Shown: positions 1 to 5,629 of the stretch, in pieces
Position numbering within the stretch: position 1 is the first letter of the stretch
How the letters are laid out: every line of letters begins with the position of its first letter
Assembly (NCBI GenBank): GCA_910585545.1
Contig: CAJUFN010000036.1
Span: 1-8,683 of the forward strand
Source: an uncultured Lachnospiraceae bacterium
Lineage (GTDB): Bacteria; Bacillota; Clostridia; Lachnospirales; Lachnospiraceae
Direction: 5' to 3'
DNA: 8,683 nt
Program-made: the position numbers and the translations under genes
Notes under the pieces: model-generated
The model's input: the letters and a program-made list of their open reading frames with translations, nothing else
Told to the model about the DNA's origin: nothing
Database searches by the model: none

Positions 1-23
1 TGGGGCGTGTTGTATCTTTTCAT
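1..23 (-). CDS. MobC-like relaxosome protein, first codons only (partial)
   Basis: An ATG at 23-21 on the minus strand follows a strong Shine-Dalgarno site (AAAGGAGG, 9-nt spacer) and opens a frame reading MKRYNTP before the window ends. Plasmid mobilisation proteins of the MobC type in these elements often begin with a similar basic stretch ending in NTP, and in such elements mobC follows the regulators and precedes the relaxase gene. Only seven complete codons are visible, so the start is well supported but the identity rests on context and a short N-terminal resemblance. The dyad-rich DNA just upstream fits an origin of transfer, which supports the call. Confidence 0.45.
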
Positions 24-240
24 GGCTGTGAACCTCCTTTCATGGGTGGATTTTTTCAAGCGGCGCAAGCCGCAAAAAGGCGGGCTTGGGGTGGCAACCC
101 CAACAAGATTCCCATAGGACAAAATGAGCCGGTAGGCGAAATTTGGTACTGTGGTAGAATCTTGCTCTTAAAAAGTAGCGGCTTCCTCTGTGTGGGTTTC
201 CGCTGATTTCCTCGATGGGTGGGCGGAGATTCTACCAACG
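24..240. other. Candidate origin of transfer (oriT), dyad-rich region upstream of mobC-like gene
   Basis: This stretch holds no convincing gene but four inverted repeats. Two are tight hairpins: GCGGC/GCCGC at 60-73 with a GCAA loop, and TTGGGGT/ACCCCAA at 86-103 with a GGCA loop. A perfect 11-bp pair TGGTAGAATCT (152-162) and AGATTCTACCA (227-237) is separated by 64 bp, and an 8-bp pair CAAGATTC (104-111) and GAATCTTG (157-164) uses part of the same central site. Dense dyads immediately upstream of relaxosome genes are typical of oriT. The nick site cannot be assigned by reading. A minus-strand frame of 60 codons at 56-238 is probably not a gene. Confidence 0.5.
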
Positions 241-250
241 CTGCGGCGGT

Positions 251-300
251 ATTTTTTCCCTATATCCTTACTACGCAGCGCAAGGAAAATTTGGCAAAGT
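251..300. repeat. Imperfect direct repeat, copy A
   Basis: This copy resembles 437-488: both contain a TTTTTCCCTATAT run, an ACTACG motif and then GGAAA(A)TTTTGGCAA-like sequence. The two copies lie about 187 bp apart in the AT-rich gap between the winged-helix gene and the presumed oriT. They could be protein-binding sites or repeated promoter DNA. A 7-bp inverted pair CGCTGCG (239-245) and CGCAGCG (274-280) overlaps this copy only. Confidence 0.6.
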
Positions 301-342
301 TCCCCGGAATTTCTTTTCCTGTTTTCATAACAGCATTTGACA

Positions 343-390
343 AAAACGGAAAACAGGAAGCCTTTTTTTGCTTGAAATCAGTTCCGTTTT
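343..390 (-). terminator. Possible hairpin terminator or cruciform
   Basis: A perfect 9-bp inverted repeat AAAACGGAA (343-351) and TTCCGTTTT (382-390) encloses a 30-nt loop with a smaller AAGC/GCTT hairpin. Read on the minus strand the stem ends in five T residues, four of which are paired. The part AACAGGAAGCCTTTT resembles the arm of the stronger terminator at 547-578, so this may be a diverged second copy. The AU-rich stem and long loop make efficient termination uncertain. Confidence 0.3.
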
Positions 391-436
391 GTAGTGATAT
401 ACGGACGGTTTCAAAAAACGCCAAACTTTCCGGCAA

Positions 437-488
437 TTATTTTTCCCTATATTACTAACTACGGGAAAAACGGAAATTTTGGCAATGT
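437..488. repeat. Imperfect direct repeat, copy B
   Basis: Second copy of the repeat at 251-300, sharing the TTTTTCCCTATAT run, an ACTACG motif and GGAAATTTTGGCAA-like sequence. The conserved blocks are separated by less conserved bases, which looks more like paired binding sites than a recent duplication. No gene is convincing across 239-546. Confidence 0.6.
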
Positions 489-546
489 TTTCTGAAAGTA
501 GTTGAATTATTTTATTGCGGTGAAAATCCGGCTTGGTTTAGGGTGC

Positions 547-578
547 AAAAAAACAGGAAACCTTTTCTTGATTTCCTG
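547..578 (-). terminator. Rho-independent terminator after the winged-helix regulator gene
   Basis: On the minus strand a CAGGAAA/TTTCCTG stem (578-572 with 560-554) with an 11-nt loop is followed directly by seven T residues (553-547). It lies about 40 bp beyond the stop codon of the winged-helix gene at 619, so it should end the regulator transcript before the oriT/mobC region. Confidence 0.8.
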
Positions 579-618
579 TGTTGGTGTGCCGCTGTGATGG
601 GCGGCGGTTATTCTGTTA

Positions 619-1023
619 TCATTCCCCGGAAGCAAACTTGTAGCCTATGCCTAAAACCGTCTTTATGTAGGTAGGATTTTTGCTGTCCGGCTCTATCTTT
701 TTCCGCAGGTTGCATATCACACTGGCAACACTTGACTGGCAGCTTTCGCTTTCCATACTCCACACGGATTCAAAAATTTGCGCCTTTGTAAATACCCGCC
801 CCGGACTGGCGGCAAGGTAGCAGAGTGCGCCGTATTCCAAACGGGTGAGATAGATGTCTGCACCGTCTTTCAGTACCCGGTGTTGGTGTAATCTGATTTC
901 CAATCCCGGAAAAACCAGTGTGGGGGAATGGGGCGGCTGTATGGCTTCCAGCGGTATCATATCGGCAAGGGCGGCTATGGCTTTCTCAACCGCTTTTTCT
1001 TCGGTGTCGTTGAATATAAGCAT
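619..1023 (-). CDS. Winged-helix DNA-binding protein (OmpR/PhoB C-terminal type)
   Basis: The product of about 134 residues ends in a winged-helix DNA-binding domain: the C-terminal part shows YLTRLEYGALCYLAA, VFTKAQIFESVW, VICNLRKKIE and YIKTVLGIGYKF, the usual landmarks of OmpR-type effector domains. No receiver domain or phosphorylatable aspartate motif precedes it, so it is probably an orphan transcription factor, as commonly found in this position of Tn1549-like elements. The start is uncertain. GTG at 1047 lies inside the Shine-Dalgarno site itself, while ATG at 1023 gives the N-terminus MLIFND that looks most natural but lacks a strong site at normal spacing. The gene follows the HTH_16 gene by a few bases, is probably co-transcribed with it, and is followed by a clear terminator. 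Confidence 0.8.
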   Translation of the reverse strand: MLIFNDTEEKAVEKAIAALADMIPLEAIQPPHSPTLVFPGLEIRLHQHRVLKDGADIYLTRLEYGALCYLAASPGRVFTKAQIFESVWSMESESCQSSVASVICNLRKKIEPDSKNPTYIKTVLGIGYKFASGE

Positions 1024-1053
1024 GACTATTTTCCCGACAAATCTCACCTCCCG

Positions 1054-1266
1054 TTATGTCGCCTGTCCGTCAAAACGGTACTGTAACAGGGCAGCGATAA
1101 GCCGCCGTTTGATGTTGTCCTCTGTGTCTTTGTTGACTTGTCCGTTTTCAAGGGAAGCAATTCGGATTCGCTTGCTGTAATGCCGCAAAACCTCGTCTAC
1201 GGCTTCTGGCTCCCCACTGGTTGCTCTGACAATAGTTTCATACGGTACAAGGTTAGGATTCCTCAT
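1054..1266 (-). CDS. Small helix-turn-helix protein (HTH_16-like)
   Basis: This 70-residue protein resembles the short helix-turn-helix proteins (PF12645-like) that follow sigma-like genes in Tn916 and Tn1549 relatives: NLVPYETIVRATSGEPEAVD, then LRHYSKRIRIASLENG and a C-terminal DNTIKRRLIAALLQYRF-like helix (DN is EDN in this copy). ATG at 1266 is chosen because GGAGGTG lies nine bases upstream; a longer frame to 1443 is an overlap with the sigma-like gene. The start overlaps the end of that gene by 14 bp, indicating translational coupling. In related elements this partner is thought to regulate excision or transfer genes; here the role is inferred from context only. Confidence 0.85.
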   Translation of the reverse strand: MRNPNLVPYETIVRATSGEPEAVDEVLRHYSKRIRIASLENGQVNKDTEDNIKRRLIAALLQYRFDGQAT

Positions 1267-1696
1267 GGAAAAGCACCTCCATTTCTTCATACAACATTTG
1301 CAAAGCACTATGTATGTGATGCCACGCCGTACTCCGGTAGCGTCCGTATAGTTCCCCGATTTCCTGTTGTGTGTATCTCTCGAAAAAGTAAAGGTAAATG
1401 ATTTCCCTCTTTTTCTCTGGCAGAGAGGACAGGGCTTCGGCAAGCTCCCCGTTTGTGAGGATAACCCTCTGACCGCATATCATAACCGGGTATTGCTTGT
1501 AAGGGTCTGTAAAATATTTATCTGACGTACTGAACGGGTAAAACTTTTCTTCTGTGAGGTATTCAAAGGATATTTCCCTTTGCCGCCGTTTATCCCTGTC
1601 ACGCCATGCGTTGATAGCCGCATAGCGAATGACAACTCTGCAAAAGGCGTTAAATGTATATTCTATATGTTCTTTATACGCTTCCGTGCAAGCCAT
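1253..1696 (-). CDS. Sigma-70-like regulator with region 4 helix-turn-helix
   Basis: The 147-residue protein has a sigma region 4 near residues 87-135: ALSSLPEKKREIIYLYFFER followed by YTQQEIGELYGRYRSTAWHHIHSAL in two helices, the classic arrangement of a sigma-factor-like DNA-binding domain. An N-terminal helical segment (TFNAFCRVVIRYAAINAWRD) resembles a reduced region 2. Related proteins accompany an HTH_16 partner in Tn916/Tn1549 relatives and are believed to control element genes. ATG at 1696 is chosen because AAGGGGG lies six bases upstream; a longer frame to 1798 has no such site and would overlap the XRE gene. An extended -10 and operator-like repeats sit directly upstream, so it probably has its own regulated promoter. 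Confidence 0.88.
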   Translation of the reverse strand: MACTEAYKEHIEYTFNAFCRVVIRYAAINAWRDRDKRRQREISFEYLTEEKFYPFSTSDKYFTDPYKQYPVMICGQRVILTNGELAEALSSLPEKKREIIYLYFFERYTQQEIGELYGRYRSTAWHHIHSALQMLYEEMEVLFHEES

Positions 1697-1722
1697 AAAA
1701 TCCCCCTTCTCCCACAATAAAT

Positions 1723-1728
1723 ATTGTA
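1723..1728 (-). promoter_or_regulatory. Extended -10 promoter element of the sigma-like gene
   Basis: On the minus strand the sequence reads TGATACAAT, an extended -10 (TGnTACAAT) placed about 27 bases before the start at 1696. A convincing -35 is missing, which fits extended -10 promoters or an activator-dependent one. A perfect palindrome ACAATAAATATTGT (1714-1727) overlaps the -10 and the expected start of transcription. Confidence 0.5.
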
Positions 1729-1764
1729 TCATTACATCAACATTTTTTATAATTCGTAATGATA
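1727..1764. promoter_or_regulatory. Operator-like inverted repeat at the sigma-like gene promoter
   Basis: A perfect 9-bp inverted repeat, TATCATTAC (1727-1735) and GTAATGATA (1756-1764), is separated by 20 bp. One half-site abuts the -10 and the other lies upstream of the -35 position, so a dimeric regulator bound at both would cover the promoter. The XRE gene ending at 1782 and the winged-helix protein are the nearest candidate ligands, but nothing in the sequence links them directly. Confidence 0.5.
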
Positions 1765-1781
1765 AACAAATAGGATTTTTA

Positions 1782-2396
1782 TCATGTATTCTTAACAATC
1801 ATTTTCCATAAACCAGAATATTTAAACAACCCGTCTTTCGTACAGTACAAGTACAAATTCCCTCCGCCTTTCATCACTGGCATACGGAATGTTGGGTTTT
1901 GTTCCGGGTAAAGCCGTTGAAACCAGATACGGTCATCATACACATATGCTGCAAAAGAAATATAATGCCCTTTGCTCATGTCGTGCTTGATAGTTATAAA
2001 AAAATCTATATCCATTTCTTCTACTGAAATTTCATGTCCGGCTATTTCCAGTGTGGCAGACAACGGGGAAAGACGGCGTCCGCAACAGGAGATATTTGCC
2101 CTGCCTGTACTTGTCAAAATATTTCCGCAGTTCGGGCAGACATAAAATCGAACATTATCAATTTTTCCAGTGTCCAGATGGTTTGGGTTCAGTTCTCCTT
2201 GTAATAGTTTTAAAACATCTGCACCCAATATCGCAGAAAGCCCCTCCCAAAGAGAAACATCTGGCGCACCTTTTCCGCACTCCCATTTTGAAACTGTTTT
2301 GTTGCTGATATTTAATTGTGCCGCAATCTCCCGTTGTGTCAGCCCTTTTTCTTTTCGCAACTGTAAAATCAGTTGCCCTAATTTCTCACAATCCAT
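1782..2396 (-). CDS. XRE-family regulator fused to a desulfoferrodoxin-like domain
   Basis: Residues 4-66 are a helix-turn-helix of the XRE family (LILQLRKEKGLTQREIAAQL, then NISNKTVSKWECGKGAPD). The rest follows desulfoferrodoxin: a desulforedoxin-like knuckle with C87, C90 and the C104-C105 pair, then a neelaredoxin-like part with H121, H138 and H144 in KHDMSKGHYI, and C185 in YLYCTKDGLF. In the enzyme family the last iron ligand is a histidine three residues after that cysteine (CNxH); here it is D188. The protein may therefore sense iron, oxygen or superoxide and control transcription rather than catalyse reduction; this is inference. ATG at 2396 has AAGGAG seven bases upstream. It is the last gene of the cargo, 34 bp after the AAA/VWA gene. 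Confidence 0.85.
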   Translation of the reverse strand: MDCEKLGQLILQLRKEKGLTQREIAAQLNISNKTVSKWECGKGAPDVSLWEGLSAILGADVLKLLQGELNPNHLDTGKIDNVRFYVCPNCGNILTSTGRANISCCGRRLSPLSATLEIAGHEISVEEMDIDFFITIKHDMSKGHYISFAAYVYDDRIWFQRLYPEQNPTFRMPVMKGGGNLYLYCTKDGLFKYSGLWKMIVKNT

Positions 2397-2430
2397 AAAA
2401 TGCTCTCCTTGTGAAAATGTGCGTTATTAT

Positions 2431-4464
2431 TTACATATATCTTGCAATCGTCTGAACCAGACGCAAAGGAAGCTGTTTTAAATCTGTTATATTTAGAAAA
2501 CGCTCCTGCCCGTAAATTTCACATATCGTTTCCTTATCTTCGCCAATCGCCGCCGCAAGGAAATAAATTCCTTTTCGGCTGTATTCGTGAATGACCTGTT
2601 TCATATCGTCTATTGCGGTCTTACCGTTATAATCGGGCATAGCTCTTGGTTGACCGTCGCTGATACTGAATAAAAGTTTGGTTGTTTGAGGGGATTTTGC
2701 CAACTTATCAGCCAAAATCCGCAACGCCATTCCGTCCCGGTTGTTGCTTATGCTTTCAATCCCCATTAGCGTAGCCCCGTCATTTAATTTTGGTTTTTCC
2801 CAATCAATATAAGCATAGACAGACATTTTTTCTTTTGGTGAACGGTCAGCCGTATCACCGTAAATGATAACAGGAATATTACATTCTCTGCAAAATTCAT
2901 AAACGGCAACCGCCGCCAGTTTTGCCGCTTCCAACCGTCCAAATGCGTTCATAGAGCTTGACTGGTCAATTCGTACTCCGATTGCCAAAGATGGTTTTTC
3001 TTCCGGCGGGGTCTTTTGGGAAAAGTATTTAAAGTCTGCCGAAGCGGTTTTTTCTGCATGGAACATTGTACCATAAACCTTGTTCTGCAAAAGGTTGACA
3101 GAGGTTTCATATTCCAATAATGGCTTTGTTTTTCTGGTCAGTTCACGAATGACAGGGCGCAATTTTGCAACCATTTTGTCATACTCCTCATGTTGTGTAT
3201 TTTTAATTTCGGGGCGGTGAACAATCATTCCGATTTTTTCATGGATAGAACCTTTTACGGAATTTCTGGCTTCTTGGTTTAAGTGTTTTCTGAAACTCTT
3301 TTCTTCCTCTTTTTTATCTTCACCGACAGAGCTTAATTCGTGATAGACAGGTGTTCCGTCCTCGCCTGTTTCTGCGCTTTCTGTCTGCTTCGTGCTTTCC
3401 GACAGGACATCAGAAATTCCCTTGCTGTCCTTTGCTCTTTTTAATGCAACGGCAGGTGGTGTATCGTTATCTGTCATTGACTGTTCTGCTTCAAAATCTC
3501 CGTCAGTGCAGATTTCTAATTCTTCTCCATTTGTTATTCCTTTTCCATAAGCAGCAATAGATTTTAATTCTGAAAGCAAGTCTTTTTCCCGGAGTGCCTG
3601 TTCTAACAAGGAAATTTCCTCGTTATCCGTTGTTATTTTATATATGACTTTGTGATAAAGTGCTTCTGTCACATCTGTTCCATGCATGACAGAGTCCACC
3701 CAATAAAAATAGGAGCGCATACCCGCCACGCCTTTTATTGCATTTGCTTTCGCTGTCTGCTCCAATCGGATAATCACCCTTGCAAAGATTTGAAGCATTT
3801 TCTGGTTTTCACACCCGGTTTTACAGGCAGCACGCTTTACCATGACATCTATTGGCGGCAAGTCCATTTTCTCTGCGTGTTGTATTCTGTCACGAAGTGC
3901 TTCGTTTAAGGGGCGGCAGCCATTATAGCTGCGGTTGGTAGTAATTACAGCGATAAAATCCGGGTGTCTGTGAACAATCCGGGTTGGCAGATTGATACTT
4001 CCGTCTGCTTCCAGAGCAGAATTTAATATCATCAAAACAGCAGCGTCCCTTATTACTGTCGGCTCTTGGATTTCCAAAAGCCAGCCGTTTTCGTATGCCC
4101 GTACAATTTCAGAGGGGTAATACTGGTATTGGATGGTTTTATTGTGTCCTTCTTTACCTGCTACGGGCAAAATAGACCCCAATATATCAGATTTATCCAT
4201 ATCCGCAAAACAAGTGACTTTTGTATAGGGCAGTCCAAATTCAGCCGAAAGAGCTTTTGCAAGCTGTGTCTTTCCGCTTCCTGCGTCACCCTCCAATAGA
4301 ATATTTGTAATTTTCATTTCCCCACGCTTCCAGTTTTCCTTGACAGCAGCACAAATTCTACGTTCTGTGTCGCTTTCCACATGGGATATGCTTTTTTTCC
4401 AGATAAGCAACTGTTCTTCTTCTGTCAGCCGCCTTTCTGGTGATAGGAGATATTCTTTGTTCAT
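2431..4464 (-). CDS. AAA+ ATPase fused to a CobT-like VWA domain
   Basis: The 677-residue protein joins two modules. The N-terminal AAA+ part is MoxR/CobS-like: Walker A GDAGSGKT (59-66), a Walker B-like GWLLEIQEP (127-135) with Glu at the usual Asp position, sensor-1 TTN (175-177) and R191/R193 as arginine-finger candidates. An acidic, low-complexity linker (about 315-400) follows. The C-terminal VWA domain has a full metal-ion-dependent adhesion site: D500, S502 and S504 in RIDQSSSM, T565 in NDGATLM and D603 in SISDG. NRDGMALR and the SDG segment recall cobaltochelatase CobT. In known pairs (CobS/CobT, NorQ/NorD, RavA/ViaA) such ATPases remodel a metal-dependent or membrane target. No chelatase subunit is present here, so the target is unknown. 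The start is one base after the previous stop, implying tight coupling. Confidence 0.88.
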   Translation of the reverse strand: MNKEYLLSPERRLTEEEQLLIWKKSISHVESDTERRICAAVKENWKRGEMKITNILLEGDAGSGKTQLAKALSAEFGLPYTKVTCFADMDKSDILGSILPVAGKEGHNKTIQYQYYPSEIVRAYENGWLLEIQEPTVIRDAAVLMILNSALEADGSINLPTRIVHRHPDFIAVITTNRSYNGCRPLNEALRDRIQHAEKMDLPPIDVMVKRAACKTGCENQKMLQIFARVIIRLEQTAKANAIKGVAGMRSYFYWVDSVMHGTDVTEALYHKVIYKITTDNEEISLLEQALREKDLLSELKSIAAYGKGITNGEELEICTDGDFEAEQSMTDNDTPPAVALKRAKDSKGISDVLSESTKQTESAETGEDGTPVYHELSSVGEDKKEEEKSFRKHLNQEARNSVKGSIHEKIGMIVHRPEIKNTQHEEYDKMVAKLRPVIRELTRKTKPLLEYETSVNLLQNKVYGTMFHAEKTASADFKYFSQKTPPEEKPSLAIGVRIDQSSSMNAFGRLEAAKLAAVAVYEFCRECNIPVIIYGDTADRSPKEKMSVYAYIDWEKPKLNDGATLMGIESISNNRDGMALRILADKLAKSPQTTKLLFSISDGQPRAMPDYNGKTAIDDMKQVIHEYSRKGIYFLAAAIGEDKETICEIYGQERFLNITDLKQLPLRLVQTIARYM

Positions 4465-4465
4465 T

Positions 4466-4930
4466 TTAATACAACTCCAATTCTTCTAAAATTCGTGTAA
4501 GCGTCCGAAGCCGTTCTCCTGTCAGTTCTCCCAAATCGCTTAAAGACTGGGAAAATGTCTGAATATCTTTGGCAATATCTTTATTATCGACACATACTTT
4601 TACTGGAAGAACACCCCCTTGTACGCCAATTCGTTCTATGGTGGGGTTTTCCGGGTCGTATAACAGTGGAAAACGGTAAGCCTCTTTGAAATAGAGCAAT
4701 GTCCTGCTAAGGAAAATCATTAAATCAAAAATCTGATGAATAGGAAGTTCCATACTGATTTCCAGTTCTTTTTGTTCGTTCTCTTTCCATAGCTGTGCGG
4801 CAATCTGCATATTTTGATTTTCCCTTTTAGTTGGTTTCCCCAAAGTCAACCTTTTTATCGGAGAATGGTATGCATTGCGTCCATCTATAAGATTATAGTT
4901 ATCTGCTGTCAATATTATTTTTTCATTCAT
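4466..4930 (-). CDS. DUF6530-like protein of unknown function
   Basis: This 154-residue soluble protein has no signal peptide or membrane segment. From memory it resembles the DUF6530 family, with a conserved-looking NYNLIDGRNA near residues 11-20 followed by LTLGK, a central AAQLWKENEQ, and ELPIHQIFDLMIFL at 61-74. The C-terminal half (about residues 115-154) is helical with TFSQSLSDLGELTGERLRTL. No catalytic motif is evident. ATG at 4930 is chosen because AGGAGG lies seven bases upstream. It begins 2 bp after the GIY-YIG stop and ends 1 bp before the AAA/VWA start, so the three are almost certainly translated together and may form one complex, with this protein as adaptor or substrate. Confidence 0.7.
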   Translation of the reverse strand: MNEKIILTADNYNLIDGRNAYHSPIKRLTLGKPTKRENQNMQIAAQLWKENEQKELEISMELPIHQIFDLMIFLSRTLLYFKEAYRFPLLYDPENPTIERIGVQGGVLPVKVCVDNKDIAKDIQTFSQSLSDLGELTGERLRTLTRILEELELY

Positions 4931-4932
4931 GC

Positions 4933-5271
4933 TTATATCCTCCTTGCATTTGGCATTTCTATCATACAACATTCCAAAAGCTCTAATAGATTTTCTGTCT
5001 GGTCGTCCTCTAGATTTTCGTATTTAAGAACTTCCAAAACAGAATATTCAAATTCATTTTCCCCATATCTGTCCCATAATTCTTGAAGCTGCTTGTTGGA
5101 ATGAAGTTTCACGGACAGTTTAAATCGGTTGCTGTTAAATTCTGCTCTTGTGTCTTTTGAAATACCCAAAAACAAATCACCCGTAGGCTTACAGGAAATG
5201 GAGATAACCCCCATTTCCGGGCGGCGGTTTTTCCATTCTTTTAACAATTCTTTTTTTCTTTTTATATCCAT
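4933..5271 (-). CDS. GIY-YIG nuclease-like protein
   Basis: The 112-residue protein matches small GIY-YIG-like proteins of Firmicutes. A GIY-like GVISISCK (21-28) and a YIG-like FLGIS (34-38) are separated by ten residues, followed by a candidate arginine (R42 or R49) and the typical LHSNKQLQELWDRYGENEFE (56-75), then VLEVLKYE with E80. The canonical tyrosines are replaced, so nuclease activity is uncertain and the family may use the fold for another purpose. GAGGTGA precedes ATG 5271 by six bases; a GTG at 5280 overlaps that site and is rejected. It is the first gene of the cargo operon, behind the promoter at 5291-5319. Confidence 0.7.
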   Translation of the reverse strand: MDIKRKKELLKEWKNRRPEMGVISISCKPTGDLFLGISKDTRAEFNSNRFKLSVKLHSNKQLQELWDRYGENEFEYSVLEVLKYENLEDDQTENLLELLECCMIEMPNARRI

Positions 5272-5290
5272 TTTTATCACCTCGAAAATT

Positions 5291-5319
5291 AGTCTAACGC
5301 AAAAAGTCTACGTTGACAA
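5291..5319 (-). promoter_or_regulatory. Promoter of the cargo operon
   Basis: On the minus strand TTGTCA (5319-5314) and TAGACT (5296-5291) are separated by 17 bp, about 20 bases before the GIY-YIG start at 5271. The -35 is the complement of part of a plus-strand TTGACA, so it overlaps the divergent promoter. Any transcript would have a very short leader carrying the GAGGTGA ribosome site. Confidence 0.5.
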
Positions 5320-5339
5320 TCCACGCTCCGTAGACTTTT
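5302..5339. promoter_or_regulatory. Perfect 11-bp inverted repeat across divergent promoters
   Basis: AAAAGTCTACG (5302-5312) and CGTAGACTTTT (5329-5339) are perfect complements with a 16-nt loop containing the -35 elements of both strands. A third half-site AGTCTA lies at 5291-5296. The dyad could be an operator for a dimeric regulator. On the minus strand it also ends in TTTTT, so upstream minus-strand transcription arriving from Maff2 might stop here before the cargo operon starts. Confidence 0.6.
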
Positions 5340-5342
5340 AAT
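5313..5342 (+). promoter_or_regulatory. Plus-strand promoter facing palindrome copy 1
   Basis: A consensus TTGACA (5313-5318) is followed after 18 bp by TTTAAT (5337-5342), a five-of-six match to the -10 consensus. Transcription would start near 5350 and run into the palindrome at 5398-5548, for which no plus-strand gene exists. The match is good but both elements are also part of an AT-rich dyad, so this is not proof of activity. Confidence 0.5.
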
Positions 5343-5397
5343 CAGAATATCAAAATATATAAAAAAGATAGGAATAGGAGTGATTTCGTAGCAGTCG

Positions 5398-5548
5398 GCA
5401 TTGTGTGTAATGTGTATAACTGGCTATCTTATGGAATTGTGGGTAACTCTGTTTGCAGGACGTGGGAAAGCTGCACTTTAGCTTTTCCATGTGCTGTGAA
5501 TAGAGTTATCCATGATTCCATAGCCTGTTATGCACATTTCCATAATGC
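5398..5548 (+). repeat. 151-bp imperfect palindrome, copy 1 (candidate structured RNA)
   Basis: The sequence folds on itself end to end: outer arm GCATT with AATGC, then GTGTATAACTGGCT with AGCCTGTTATGCAC, then GGAATTGTGGGTAACTC with GAGTTATCCATGATTCC, and finally GCAGGACGTGGGAAAGC with GCTTTTCCATGTGCTGT around a 9-nt apical loop. Almost all departures from perfect pairing are G-T pairs on the plus strand. Copy 2 at 6043-6193 has the same length and direction. It lies between the truncated Maff2 gene and the cargo promoter. Possible roles are an antisense regulatory RNA, a folded single-stranded DNA site, or a small non-autonomous mobile unit. Confidence 0.75.
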
Positions 5549-5629
5549 TTGTCTTTTGGTCTTTGGCTTCTTTGGTTCGGAATAGTGTGGTGCTGGCGGT
5601 CTATCTCTTGTTTTCGGTTGCTTGCTTCT

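Noticed and set aside
56..238. Minus-strand frame of 60 codons before mobC
   Set aside because: It spans all the inverted repeats of the presumed oriT, has no ribosome site and no family resemblance.
219..458. Plus-strand frame of 79 codons in the AT-rich gap
   Set aside because: No ribosome site or recognisable domain; it runs through direct repeat A, most of the 343-390 dyad and the start of repeat B, so it looks like chance openness in noncoding DNA.
5398..5548. Integron attC-like site
   Set aside because: It folds as a single strand, but the GTTRRRY/RYYYAAC core boxes are not found at the expected places and no integron integrase is present.
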